From Aequorivita capsosiphonis DSM 23843 (GTDB lineage Bacteria; Bacteroidota; Bacteroidia; Flavobacteriales; Flavobacteriaceae), in assembly GCF_000429125.1 (NCBI RefSeq), contig NZ_AUBG01000007.1, positions 186,001 to 250,000 on the forward strand: a DNA stretch of 64,000 nucleotides, read 5' to 3'. The notes under the pieces are model-generated. The model saw only the letters and a program-made list of their open reading frames with translations, ran no database searches and was not told where the DNA came from. The position numbers and the translations under genes are program-made. Positions 14,274 through 23,641 of the stretch are shown one piece after another. Numbering within the stretch: position 1 is the stretch's first letter; each line of letters opens with the position of its first letter.

Positions 14274-15654
14274 AGCAGCGTATTTGCTGCTGTTTGTAAG
14301 TGCATTATCCTATTCTCAGAAAAATTATTTGGAGAGCTTTAATGTTTCAGATAATGTGGAGGTTTCCGTAAATTCGTCCTATACGGATATCATTTTTGAG
14401 ACTTGGAATAAAAACAAGGTTGAAGTGGAAGCCTACATTGAAGGCGAAAGGCTTTCAGAAAAGGAAAAGCAACAACTAATGAAAAACTGGGATTTAAACA
14501 TTACCGGAAACAGCAAGAAAATAAGTATCAACTCTGATGCGGGAAGTCAAGCTTCGGCAATGAGTATGTTGCCAGATATGGATTTTATTGGTCCGTTGAT
14601 GGAAAGTCTAGTTATGCCGATGATTCAAAACGTAAAAGTGCCGCCACTTCCGAAAGACTTGTTTGAAAATATAGGTAATATCCAGTTTGATTATGAAGCG
14701 TATAAAAAGGATGAAGAAGGCTATATGAAAAAATTTGAAGCCCAAATGGACAAGAAGTTTGGGAAAGATTTTGAAAGAAAAATGGAACAATGGGGCGAGA
14801 ACTTCGAAAGATCATGGGATGATAAAAAGGCCGATAGCATAGGGGAGGCCTATGGCAAGAGTATGGAGGCTTGGGGCGAGGCTTATGGTAAAAAGATGGA
14901 AGCTTGGGGTGAGGCTTATGGAAAGAGGATGGAAGCTTGGGCAGAGCAGTTTGATGATGAAGGAGGTAATTATACCAAAACCGTTACCAAGAGCCCAAAT
15001 GGAACCTCTATTGTTATAAAAAGCGGGAAAAATAGTAGTAACACGAGTACTGGGAAGACTAAAAAAACGATTATTATCCGTTTACCAAAGAACGCAAAAA
15101 CCGATATAAATGTGCGGTATGGAGATCTAAAAATGGCAGAAGCAAATAATATAAAAGCCAACTTAAACTATACTTCTTTTACAGCAAATACTGTTGATGG
15201 AAAACAAACTGTCATCAATGCCGCCTATGCTCCTGTGGTTGTAAATAAATGGAAACAAGGCGAACTCAATGTGAAGTATGTGGATAAATGTAATATCGAC
15301 AACATTCAAAATATTAACCTGCAAGCAAATTCCAGCGATGTACGGATTGGAAATATAACCCAACAGGCTTTTCTTTCAGGCTCTTTCGGAGATTTAAGAA
15401 TTGATAAGGTTTCAGATGGATTTGAAACTTTAGATATCAGTCTTGAAAATACCGATGCAAAGGTGAAAGTACCTTCGGGAGCATTTTCGTTTTATTTCAA
15501 CGGAAAAAAATCTACCTTAAAATATCCGAAATCCCTTCAACTTAAAGAATCAAAAAGTGCAGATCGGGTATTGGTGAAGGGTTTTAACCAAAGTAATAGT
15601 TCCAATAAAACGATTAGTATTAATTCTACTTATAGCAATGTTTCGCTGCAATAG
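14245..15654 (+). CDS. Secreted DUF4097-like beta-helix protein with 11-residue repeats
   Basis: 469 residues with a signal peptide (LKLFSHKAAYLLLFVSALSYSQ). N-terminal and C-terminal parts are beta-rich and resemble DUF4097 adhesin-like domains (VEVSVNSSYTDIIFETWNKN; NINLQANSSDVRIGNITQQA). Between them, residues about 150-235 are charged and helical with period-11 repeats: EAYGKSMEAWG, EAYGKKMEAWG, EAYGKRMEAWA. It is the third gene of the ECF sigma operon and probably reports or buffers envelope state. The overlapping start (29 bp into the previous gene) is fixed by the signal peptide. Confidence 0.8.
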   Translation: MKTLKLFSHKAAYLLLFVSALSYSQKNYLESFNVSDNVEVSVNSSYTDIIFETWNKNKVEVEAYIEGERLSEKEKQQLMKNWDLNITGNSKKISINSDAGSQASAMSMLPDMDFIGPLMESLVMPMIQNVKVPPLPKDLFENIGNIQFDYEAYKKDEEGYMKKFEAQMDKKFGKDFERKMEQWGENFERSWDDKKADSIGEAYGKSMEAWGEAYGKKMEAWGEAYGKRMEAWAEQFDDEGGNYTKTVTKSPNGTSIVIKSGKNSSNTSTGKTKKTIIIRLPKNAKTDINVRYGDLKMAEANNIKANLNYTSFTANTVDGKQTVINAAYAPVVVNKWKQGELNVKYVDKCNIDNIQNINLQANSSDVRIGNITQQAFLSGSFGDLRIDKVSDGFETLDISLENTDAKVKVPSGAFSFYFNGKKSTLKYPKSLQLKESKSADRVLVKGFNQSNSSNKTISINSTYSNVSLQ

Positions 15655-15725
15655 CAATGGATCTATCCAAGGGAGATCGGTTCGGGACTCGAAATGAATA
15701 TGCAGAGGAAATTCTAGAATAGCAA

Positions 15726-15754
15726 AAGCCCCTTTCAAAAAAAGAAAGGGACTT
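15726..15754 (-). terminator. Terminator after HAF-repeat paralogue 1
   Basis: On the minus strand GTCCCTTTC and GAAAGGGGC can pair around a T7 loop (one mismatch) and are followed by a short T-run. It lies about 30 bp after the stop codon of the gene at 15781-17076. Confidence 0.65.
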
Positions 15755-15780
15755 AAGTGTATTATAATTAGGGGAGTCTG

Positions 15781-17076
15781 TTATTGTTTAACAACTTTAA
15801 GATTTTCTATACTACCATTGCTAGAAACCTTTACAAGGTAAACACCACTAGCCAAGCTAGAAAGGTTTAATTGCGTGTGGTTATTATTGAAAGTGATATT
15901 AGAAACTCTTTGTCCACTGATCGTGTAAACCTCAACTGAATCGATAATTTCCTTAGAGTTTATATGCATTACATCTGCTATTGGGTTAGGGTAGAAAGAT
16001 ATTGTATTTTCCGAAACAGTGTTAGTTCCCAAGATAAGATCATCAAGATAAACCATCCAACCTTCAGCGAAAGGTGGTGCTCCGTTTACCCATCCTGCAA
16101 TAAATTTTCCATTTGGAGAAATTGCTATAGCTGTACCTAAAAGACCATCCACTGTGTTTACAGTCACGCCATTATCTTCCAAAACATCTTTTAAATAAAG
16201 AGGTTGATTACCAAGTGAAGGATGGTAAATGATTGCGTCTCTTACTTGAAAATCGACATCGGCAAAACCAACAACCACACCGTTTTCAGAAATACTTGTA
16301 AAGGCTGCAGCATCGGCACCTACAGGAATATCATAGGTTGTAAAAGTATTTGATGCTCTGTCGTAAATAAATGGTTGAAGGTCGAAATCACCTACCATTA
16401 CATCATTGCTAGTTATATCGTTAATGGTATTTATTTGATATACTGGTAACTGTCCTTCTGGGATAAAATGATATTCGCCATCCAGGGTTCTGTAAGCAGG
16501 AACTCTTAAGGTTCCACCACCATTGGGACGATCTACCCATCCAACCATAATTCCGTTGTCATTTACTGCGTAAGAAGCACTTGCTTCACCTTCAGGATCA
16601 AAAGTGAGTAGGAGTTCTTCCGTTTCCGTGTCAAATAGAAAACCACCATATTCAAGACCTACACTTGACTGTCCGGTTATGTACTTGCTATTTGGAGAAA
16701 TACCATAAGTAGTATTTTCATCGTAATCAAATGGATTTTGTTCTGGAGTAAATCCGATTGGCTTCCAAACGCCATCCATTCTGTATCCTGCTTGCAAAAT
16801 AAATTCAGGTTCATCATAGATCATGAATCCAGCCACATTTTCATCGTTGTTTATGGATTGAACCATAATTGCTTCGGGTTCAAGTGGAGATAACGCTCCT
16901 GTTGCAAAGTTATAATATGCTCCAACAGTGACTCCAAATCCTGAGTCATTAACATCATTAAAACGAGTGCCCATTTCTGTGAGGACTTTTAACTCAACTT
17001 GAGCTTGCATGTTTGAGGTTCCAAGAAGAACCGCTGCAAAGAGGATGCTCTTCGCTAAAAAGGTAGTTTTTTTCAT
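15781..17076 (-). CDS. Secreted HAF-repeat protein with T9SS type A sorting domain, paralogue 1
   Basis: 431 residues with a signal peptide (FLAKSILFAAVLLGTSNMQAQ). About six repeats of roughly 45 residues follow, built on I(S/N)xNGxxVGxx...FxY (GISPNSKYITGQ, NDNGIMVGWVDRP, SISENGVVVGFADVDF, AISPNGKFIAGWVNG), resembling the HAF extracellular repeat and probably forming a beta-propeller. Residues from about 355 (FYPNPIADVMHINS, YTISGQRV, LSSLASGVYLVKV) are a type A T9SS sorting domain, so the product is exported and anchored or released by the T9SS. Its two paralogues lie in tandem. Ligand and function are unknown. Confidence 0.85.
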   Translation of the reverse strand: MKKTTFLAKSILFAAVLLGTSNMQAQVELKVLTEMGTRFNDVNDSGFGVTVGAYYNFATGALSPLEPEAIMVQSINNDENVAGFMIYDEPEFILQAGYRMDGVWKPIGFTPEQNPFDYDENTTYGISPNSKYITGQSSVGLEYGGFLFDTETEELLLTFDPEGEASASYAVNDNGIMVGWVDRPNGGGTLRVPAYRTLDGEYHFIPEGQLPVYQINTINDITSNDVMVGDFDLQPFIYDRASNTFTTYDIPVGADAAAFTSISENGVVVGFADVDFQVRDAIIYHPSLGNQPLYLKDVLEDNGVTVNTVDGLLGTAIAISPNGKFIAGWVNGAPPFAEGWMVYLDDLILGTNTVSENTISFYPNPIADVMHINSKEIIDSVEVYTISGQRVSNITFNNNHTQLNLSSLASGVYLVKVSSNGSIENLKVVKQ

Positions 17077-17777
17077 ATTAGTGTTTGAATTAAGGTTAAA
17101 TTAATTAGAATTTGCCAAGTAAAAGTAGTTTTAGTTGTATTATAATAAAAGAAACACTCTTTAGTAATTCGGAATTCTGGTAGGGTTTGATTTTGTAAAA
17201 ACCTAAAAATCAGTAAGTAATAAAATTAATTCTTGACTCGTACTATTTGGCTCTTTCGGCTTAAAAAAACATATTATATACTCTTCCTTGTGATTAGGCA
17301 GTTGCACGATCCAATAATTGCAATAGGAGCACGCTAAATGTTAAGCTCTTTTGGAATTCGTTTTTTATTGAAGAAAAACCAATTCTTATGGAAATGAATC
17401 AGCTTTTTGCATTAATAGCAATCACTTCGAATAGGTTTTAAATCATTAGTGTTCGATTAAAATATTGCAAAATCCTGTTGAAACAAAGATACCAGGCATT
17501 TAATACATTTTTATTAAGTGACAGCTTGCTATTAAGTTTATCATTAAAATTTAATAATTAAAAAGCATACTTCATCAATTTAACCTAATTACCAAAGTAT
17601 TAAGAGGCAAGTCTTATATCTTAAGTCTTTTAGCGTCCGCGTGCCGCCATAGCTTTTGCGGATGAGCAAGCGGTCTTACATCTTAGTCGGACACGACTAA
17701 TTTCAAATAATAAACCTCCCATCAAAAATGACGAGAGGTTTGTTTGCATGTTAAGTGCGTAGAATTAGGGGAGTCTG
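17077..17777. other. Long intergenic region between HAF paralogues 1 and 2
   Basis: 701 bp without a supported gene. The segment 17300-17420 is clearly similar to 19256-19380 in the next gap (both contain AATTGCAATAGGAGCACGCT and a GAAGAAAAACCA segment), and 17700-17777 is similar to 19392-19467. These shared blocks show that the gene was duplicated together with its upstream region. The rest is unique and AT-rich, and I see no RNA gene in it. Confidence 0.7.
17712..17741 (-). terminator. Terminator after HAF-repeat paralogue 2
   Basis: AAACCTC and GAGGTTT arms with an inner CATCA pairing region form a hairpin 37 bp beyond the stop codon. The same hairpin occurs at 19402-19431. Confidence 0.65.
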
Positions 17778-19070
17778 TTATTGTTTAACAACTTTAAGAT
17801 TTTCTACACTGCCGTTTCTAGTTACCTTAACAAGATAAACGCCGCTGGCTAAGTTAGAAATGTTTAATTCTTTATTGTTGTTGTTTGAAGTGATATTAGA
17901 AACTCTTTGACCAGTGATTGTGTAAACCGCTACTGAATCAATTGTTTGATTTGAGTTTATATGCAATACATCTGTTACCGGGTTAGGGTAGAAAGACACT
18001 GCGTTTTCTGAAACATTGTTTGTCCCCAAGATAAGATCATCAAGATAAACCATCCAGCCTTGTTCCCACGTTGGTGGGCCGTTTAGATAGCCTACAATAT
18101 ATTCGCCATTGGGAGAAATAGAACTAGCCGTACCCAATAGACCATCGTCAGTATTTACAGCTACGCCATTAGCTGCCAATACATCTTTTAGATAAAGTGG
18201 TTGGTCTCCTAGAGATGGGTGATATACAATTGCATCGCGAATCTCGATATCAATATTAGCATAGCCCACAGCAACACCGTTTTCAGAAATAGATCCAAAA
18301 GTAGCATAGTCTGCGCCCGCTGGAATTTCATAACGCGTAAAAGTATTGGTTGACATATCATAAATGAAAGGTTGTCCGTTAAAATCTCCAGCCATTTGAT
18401 TCGAGGAATTGATGTCATTTATGGTATTAAGGTTAAATGATGGAGATTGACCTTCTGGAATAAGATGATATTCCCCGTCTAGGGTACGGTATGCAGGAAT
18501 ACGAAGTGTTCCGGGATTAGGACGGTTTACCCATCCAACCATTATTCCGTTGTCGTTTACATTATAAAAAGACCCAGCTTCTCCCTCTGGATCAAAAGTG
18601 GCTATCATTTCTTGAGTTTCGGTATCAAATAAAAATCCTCCGTAATCAGATCCTATGTTAAGTTGTCCAGTTATATATTTGTTGTTTGGGGAAATACCAT
18701 ATACTGTATTCTCGTCCATATTTTCAGGATCTTGTTCAGGTAAAAAATCGATTGCATTCCAAGTGCCGCCTACTCTATATCCTGGCTGCAAAATAAAGTT
18801 CGGTTCATCATAAATCATAGTACCTACAACATTCTCATCATTGTTTGTGGCTTGCACCATAAATACTTCTTGTTCAATAGGTGTTAATTGGTTTGTTTCG
18901 AAATCGTAATAACTGTAGACATTTACTCCGAAACCCGAATCATTAACATCATTGAAACGAGTACCCGTTTCAGTAAGTACTTTCAACTCTATTTGGGCTT
19001 GAATATTTGCGGTTCCAAGGAGAATGGCTGCAGGGAAAATGCACGTTTTTAAAAAAGTATTTTTTTTCAT
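17778..19070 (-). CDS. Secreted HAF-repeat protein with T9SS type A sorting domain, paralogue 2
   Basis: 430 residues, aligning end to end with its neighbours. The signal peptide FLKTCIFPAAILLGTANIQAQ is the most diverged part. The repeats keep the same frame (GISPNNKYITGQLN, NDNGIMVGWVNRP, SISENGVAVGYANIDI, SISPNGEYIVGYLNG), and the sorting domain ends YTITGQRVSNITSNNNNK and YLVKVTRNGSVENLKVVKQ. Its C-terminal part is closer to paralogue 3 than to paralogue 1, suggesting stepwise duplication or gene conversion. Secretion by T9SS is supported by the C-terminal domain; the role is unknown. Confidence 0.85.
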   Translation of the reverse strand: MKKNTFLKTCIFPAAILLGTANIQAQIELKVLTETGTRFNDVNDSGFGVNVYSYYDFETNQLTPIEQEVFMVQATNNDENVVGTMIYDEPNFILQPGYRVGGTWNAIDFLPEQDPENMDENTVYGISPNNKYITGQLNIGSDYGGFLFDTETQEMIATFDPEGEAGSFYNVNDNGIMVGWVNRPNPGTLRIPAYRTLDGEYHLIPEGQSPSFNLNTINDINSSNQMAGDFNGQPFIYDMSTNTFTRYEIPAGADYATFGSISENGVAVGYANIDIEIRDAIVYHPSLGDQPLYLKDVLAANGVAVNTDDGLLGTASSISPNGEYIVGYLNGPPTWEQGWMVYLDDLILGTNNVSENAVSFYPNPVTDVLHINSNQTIDSVAVYTITGQRVSNITSNNNNKELNISNLASGVYLVKVTRNGSVENLKVVKQ

Positions 19071-19467
19071 TAATGTTTTTTAAATAGAATTAGTTTGATT
19101 TGAGTCTGCAAAGTAGTTGGAAACATAGGACTAGAAAAGGAAGGGGCTTTCGGAATTCGGAATTTCGGTAGAATCCAAATTTTAAAATACTGAAAGCCAA
19201 TTAGTAAATAAAAATGATTCTACACTCATAATATCCGGTTCTTTGTAATTTGAAAGTTGCAGGAGCCAATAATTGCAATAGGAGCACGCTAAATGTTAAT
19301 AGCTTTTGGAACTGGTTTTTGATTGAAGAAAAACCACTTCTTATGAAAATGACTCAACTTTTTGCATTAAGAGCAATCCCTTCAATTGGATATCTAATAA
19401 AAAACCTCCCATCAAAAATGATGAGAGGTTTGTTTGCACGTTAAGTGCGTAGAATTAGGGGAGTCTG
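19071..19467. other. Intergenic region between HAF paralogues 2 and 3
   Basis: 397 bp, mostly a shorter copy of the 17077-17777 gap. No gene is supported: a 64-codon frame on the plus strand (19250-19444) lies in the duplicated block and is disrupted in the other copy. Confidence 0.65.
19402..19431 (-). terminator. Terminator after HAF-repeat paralogue 3
   Basis: AAACCTC/GAGGTTT outer stem and CATCA/TGATG inner stem around an AAAA loop. Duplicate of the hairpin at 17712-17741, here with the better inner stem. Confidence 0.68.
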
Positions 19468-20766
19468 TTATTGTTTAACAACTTTAAGATTCTCTACACT
19501 GCCGTTGCTAGTTACCTTGACAAGGTAAACGCCGCTGGCCAAGTTAGAAATGTTTAATTCTTTATTGTTGTTGTTTGAAGTGATATTAGAAACTCTCTGA
19601 CCAGTGATAGTGTAAACAGCTACCGAATCAATTGTTTCATTTGAATTTATATGCAATACGTCAGACACTGGGTTAGGGTAGAAAGACACTCCATTTTGAG
19701 AAACATGGTTTGTTCCCAAGATAAGATCGTCAAGGTAAACCATCCAGCCTTCAGCATATTGTGGTGCACCGTTTACCCAACCAGCGATATATTTTCCATT
19801 TGGAGAAATTGATATAGCTGTCCCCAAAAGACCATCGTCAGTATTAACTTCTATGCCGTTATCTGCCAAAACATCTTTTAAATAAAGTGGTTGGTCACCT
19901 AGTGAAGGATGGTAAATAATAGCATCTCTAACTTGGAAATCAACATCGGCATATCCTACAGCTATTCCGTTTTCGGAAATACTTCCAAATGCAGCATGGA
20001 CTGCGCCCGCTGGAATATCAAAGCTAGTAAAAGTATCGGTATTCATATCATAAATAAAAGGTGCTAGATCAAAATCACCTACCATCATATTATTGTTATT
20101 AATTCCTTGAATGGTATTATCACCAGTAAGAGTTGGTAGTTGTCCTTCAGGAATAAGGTGGTATTCTCCATCTAAAGTAATGTATGCAGGAACACGTAAG
20201 GTTCCACCAGAATCTGGACGGTCAACCCATCCAACCATAATACCGTTGTCGTTTACATCATAAGATGAACTTGCTTCTCCTTCGGGGTCAAAAGTCAGTG
20301 CCAATTCTTCAGTTTCAGTATCGTACAAAAACCCACCATAATCATAATCTACGTTGGATTGGCCAGTTATATATTTGCTATTGGGGGAAATGGCATATGT
20401 GAAGTTTTCATCGTAATTATTAGGATTTTGCTCCGGTGCAAACCCGATTGGTTTCCAAACCCCATCTTTTCTGTAGGCTGCTTGTAAAATAAATTCTGGT
20501 TCATTATAAAACATAAATCCAGCAACATTCTCATCATTATTTATCTGTGCCATCATAAATGCTTCAGACTCAATAGGTGTTAATTGGTTTGTTTCAAAAT
20601 CGTAATAATCATACATGGTAACTCCTGTTCCAGCGTCGTTCACATCGCTAAATCGGGTTTCCATTTGGGTTTGTACTTTTAATTCAATCTGAGCTTGAAT
20701 GTTTGAAGCTCCAAGAAGAACCGCCGCAAGGAAAACGCTCTTCGCTAAAAAGGTAATTTTTTTCAT
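19468..20766 (-). CDS. Secreted HAF-repeat protein with T9SS type A sorting domain, paralogue 3
   Basis: 432 residues with the signal peptide FLAKSVFLAAVLLGASNIQAQ, HAF-like repeats (AISPNSKYITGQSN, NDNGIMVGWVDRPD, SISENGIAVGYADVDF, SISPNGKYIAGWVNG) and the same type A sorting domain (FYPNPVSDVLHINSNETIDS). It is nearest to the TPR and TPR-AraC genes on the same strand, 183 bp from the TPR gene stop. It combines features of paralogue 1 (repeat region) and paralogue 2 (C-terminus), as expected if the copies recombine. Confidence 0.85.
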   Translation of the reverse strand: MKKITFLAKSVFLAAVLLGASNIQAQIELKVQTQMETRFSDVNDAGTGVTMYDYYDFETNQLTPIESEAFMMAQINNDENVAGFMFYNEPEFILQAAYRKDGVWKPIGFAPEQNPNNYDENFTYAISPNSKYITGQSNVDYDYGGFLYDTETEELALTFDPEGEASSSYDVNDNGIMVGWVDRPDSGGTLRVPAYITLDGEYHLIPEGQLPTLTGDNTIQGINNNNMMVGDFDLAPFIYDMNTDTFTSFDIPAGAVHAAFGSISENGIAVGYADVDFQVRDAIIYHPSLGDQPLYLKDVLADNGIEVNTDDGLLGTAISISPNGKYIAGWVNGAPQYAEGWMVYLDDLILGTNHVSQNGVSFYPNPVSDVLHINSNETIDSVAVYTITGQRVSNITSNNNNKELNISNLASGVYLVKVTSNGSVENLKVVKQ

Positions 20767-20949
20767 TTTTATAATTTTAAATAGAATTAGTTTGATTTAA
20801 GTCCGCAAAGTAGATGGAATTATACTATAATAAAAGAAACAGGCTTTCGGAATTCGGAATTCCTGTAAAATTTGATTTCTAAAAATTTAATGGTCAGTTT
20901 GTTGTAGGTAGGTAAGCAGTGGTTAATATTAGCCTTATTTCTGAGAGAA

Positions 20950-22077
20950 CTATAGCTTCAATTCCTTTTTTAGCACCTTTAAAGTCTTTTCAGAAGCGGA
21001 AAATGACCGAGCGATAAGTATAATTACAACAATTATAAGAAGGAGGAGTAGAGCTCGAAATAGGTAATTTTTTGTTTGTAAATCATCCAATTTTTTGGCG
21101 TTCACCTCCATATTATTTTGGATGGAATTGTCAATAGTTTTTCGTTCCGTTTGGGTTATTTCGTTGTGAACGGCTAGATTCTTATCCTTGTATAATGAAT
21201 AATTTTTTAAATCGTTTTCAACCAAATAATTATTTGCCAGCGCATCATAAATGGATCGATTAAGTATTTTGTCGCCTACTTCTTCGGAGTTTTGAAGTGC
21301 CTCAGTGAGTAGATTGATAGCTTTCTCACTATCTCCAACAGATGTATAAAAACCGGCAAGACCCTTTTTTGCAAAGGCAACCAAGCTTTTGGCATTATTT
21401 TTCTGTGCATAGGTTATTGCTTGCAGAAAACTAGCTTTCGCTTCGCTTGTTTTATCCAAAGAAAGCAGGCAATTTCCTTTATTGTAAAATGCGATGCTTA
21501 GATTGGAACTAATATTTGGCAGCGTTTCTATTTTTTTATAGGCTTCAATGGAACTATTAAAATAATCTAGTGCAATTTCACAACTCATCTGCTCTCGATA
21601 GATAAAACCGCGGACAAGGTTATTGAAGCCTAGGAGCTTTAACCTTTCGGGGCTTTCTGGAAAGGTTTTAAGCAATTGATAAGCTTCATCTAAATAGGTC
21701 AGTGCCTTATCGTAAACGTTTAATTCCTGGTATTGCCCGCCAATCCTGTTAAGTAGTTTAATTTTTAGCTCTTTGTCGCTTATTTTTGGAAACATTTCCA
21801 TAGCCCTTCGGGAAGATTCCAAAGATTTTTCGTATTCTCTTTTAGAGGAATATGCCTGAGACGTTACAATGAGCGCTAGGACTTTAGTGTCAGTAGTTGC
21901 TTCTGGAGAATTTAAAATTTCTTGTGCCGTTTCAATGGCTACATTTGGGTTTTCATAAATTTGGCTAGTTGCAAATTCAAGAATGCTATCCGTTTCATGT
22001 TGCGACCAGGCCATATTGGTTAGCAGAAGAAAACTTCCAATCAAGAAAAACAATCTGTATGAGACTTTAGTATTCAT
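20950..22077 (-). CDS. TPR protein with C-terminal membrane helix, lacking a DNA-binding domain
   Basis: 375 residues: signal peptide (LFFLIGSFLLLTNMAWSQ), about six TPR-like repeats (KSLESSRRAMEMFPKISD, YDKALTYLDEAYQLLKTF, SEKAINLLTEALQNSEEVG), one membrane helix near residues 340-360 (LFRALLLLLIIVVIILIA) and a short basic cytoplasmic tail ending LKVLKKELKL. The architecture is that of the neighbouring TPR-AraC regulator without its AraC domain. It follows that gene by 10 bp in the same operon, so it may be a paralogue that lost its output domain, or a co-receptor for it. Confidence 0.78.
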   Translation of the reverse strand: MNTKVSYRLFFLIGSFLLLTNMAWSQHETDSILEFATSQIYENPNVAIETAQEILNSPEATTDTKVLALIVTSQAYSSKREYEKSLESSRRAMEMFPKISDKELKIKLLNRIGGQYQELNVYDKALTYLDEAYQLLKTFPESPERLKLLGFNNLVRGFIYREQMSCEIALDYFNSSIEAYKKIETLPNISSNLSIAFYNKGNCLLSLDKTSEAKASFLQAITYAQKNNAKSLVAFAKKGLAGFYTSVGDSEKAINLLTEALQNSEEVGDKILNRSIYDALANNYLVENDLKNYSLYKDKNLAVHNEITQTERKTIDNSIQNNMEVNAKKLDDLQTKNYLFRALLLLLIIVVIILIARSFSASEKTLKVLKKELKL

Positions 22078-22087
22078 TTTTATAGTG

Positions 22088-23641
22088 CTAAGCTGCGGGA
22101 CTTTCTAGTTTGTTTTGTAATAGGCTAATAAAGGTTGTTGGAGAAATTCCGGTAACCGATTTGAATACCGTGGCAAAAACGCTGTGGGACGAAAACCCAC
22201 TGTCTTTGGCCAAATAACTTATTTTATATTGTAAATATTGAGGGTCAGTTTTTAGTTTTTCGATAATATAACTGATACGTAATTCATTGATATACGTGTT
22301 GAAATTTTTCTGTTTATGTGTGTTTACTATTTCAGAAAGATATTTCGTATTAGTTTCGAATTGCAGCGCCAATCGTGAAAGTGAAATGTCATTGTTTGTA
22401 AAATCTAGCGAATTCTCAAAGGTATTAAGTTTTTTAAGCAAAATATCTTCCGCTTCTTTTGGAATATTTAAGGTTCGCGGTAAATCAAGTTTTTTTGTAG
22501 GAGCGACTTTTACTATTTCTTTTTCTTTGTTCTGTTCTAAATAACCAATAAATTTTTGATATTGGTTTATTTTAGCTCGGTATCTCAATTTGGTAAAGCC
22601 CCAAAATAATAAAAGTAAGAATAGAATTCCGCCCAGAATTAATAAGTACCATGTAGCATTAGCGCGAGCTAAATCATACTTTGCAGCTTCATTTTTGTTA
22701 AAAATATTATAGGCCACGTTCACTGCATCATTTTCATTTTCACCTCTTGCAGTGTTTAGATCAGCCGCTTTTTGATTATAATTATTGAATTCGTTAAGGT
22801 TGTTGAGGACTAAATAATTTTCGGCAATAGCATGGGAGATAGTAATTTGTTCTGGTAGATTCTGAAATTTTTCTGCAATCTTCATGGCAGCATTCAGCGT
22901 GTCAATAGCTTTGGTGTGGGCATTCTTCAGAAAAATCAAGTTGCCATAATCAATTAGCGCCTTCATTTCTAAGTAATTTCCCGATTCCTTTTTTCTGCTT
23001 TCTTGAAGTGCAGTTGCCAGGTAAACTTCGGCGGAATCCAATTGAAATTCCCTAAGATGAATTTGCGCTAGATCGAGGTTGATATTTCCAATTTGGAAAG
23101 AATAGTTTTTAGGGGATAGGCCTTTAAATTTATTTTTTGCTTGATAATAATGTTCTAAGTTTCTTTTGGTGCTGTCGGGTTGATCTTTATTGATAGAATA
23201 TTGAATGATTTTTCCTTCAACCCAGCTTTTAGCGTTGCTTTCAGAATTTTCATTTAATAATTTGTAACTCTTTTGGTTGTAGTAACTGGAAAGAGCGTTG
23301 AGGTATAGATCGTTCAATATCTTTGAAAGAAGAATGTTTAGATGAATTTGAATATCAGTATCGCCTTTCAATTCTTTCTCGGAAAATTTTAAACCAATTT
23401 TTAAAGCTTGATCATATTTTCCCTCCATATAAAAAGCACGCGTAAGGATATAGGATGCTTGAAGTAACTCTGTGGGTTGGTCAGATTTTTCTGAAATATA
23501 TTCGGCAATCCGGATTGCTTCCTGTGGATCTGAATATAAAGCATCTTCCGCCTGCTTAAGTAGGCCTGAAGTATTGTCTTGCTGCGCAACGGAAATCACG
23601 CAGAAAAATAATAAAAACCAGATTGTGCAAACCGAACGCAT
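22088..23641 (-). CDS. TPR-transmembrane-AraC family transcriptional regulator
   Basis: 517 residues. A signal peptide (TIWFLLFFCVISVAQ) is followed by a periplasmic TPR array (residues about 25-320), one membrane helix (WYLLILGGILFLLLLFWGF, about 330-350) and a cytoplasmic AraC-type helix-turn-helix pair (ISLSRLALQFETNTKYLSEI; KISYLAKDSGFSSHSVFATV). This one-protein sensor-regulator design is common in Flavobacteriia. The TPR part is expected to sense a periplasmic partner and the AraC part to act on nearby promoters. It lies upstream of a TPR protein and three HAF/T9SS genes, which are plausible targets; this link is inferred from position only. Confidence 0.88.
   Translation of the reverse strand: MRSVCTIWFLLFFCVISVAQQDNTSGLLKQAEDALYSDPQEAIRIAEYISEKSDQPTELLQASYILTRAFYMEGKYDQALKIGLKFSEKELKGDTDIQIHLNILLSKILNDLYLNALSSYYNQKSYKLLNENSESNAKSWVEGKIIQYSINKDQPDSTKRNLEHYYQAKNKFKGLSPKNYSFQIGNINLDLAQIHLREFQLDSAEVYLATALQESRKKESGNYLEMKALIDYGNLIFLKNAHTKAIDTLNAAMKIAEKFQNLPEQITISHAIAENYLVLNNLNEFNNYNQKAADLNTARGENENDAVNVAYNIFNKNEAAKYDLARANATWYLLILGGILFLLLLFWGFTKLRYRAKINQYQKFIGYLEQNKEKEIVKVAPTKKLDLPRTLNIPKEAEDILLKKLNTFENSLDFTNNDISLSRLALQFETNTKYLSEIVNTHKQKNFNTYINELRISYIIEKLKTDPQYLQYKISYLAKDSGFSSHSVFATVFKSVTGISPTTFISLLQNKLESPAA

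Noticed and set aside
19250-19444. 64-codon plus-strand frame between HAF paralogues
   Set aside because: Lies in a block duplicated at 17300-17420 where the frame is not preserved; starts in low-complexity AT-rich sequence.
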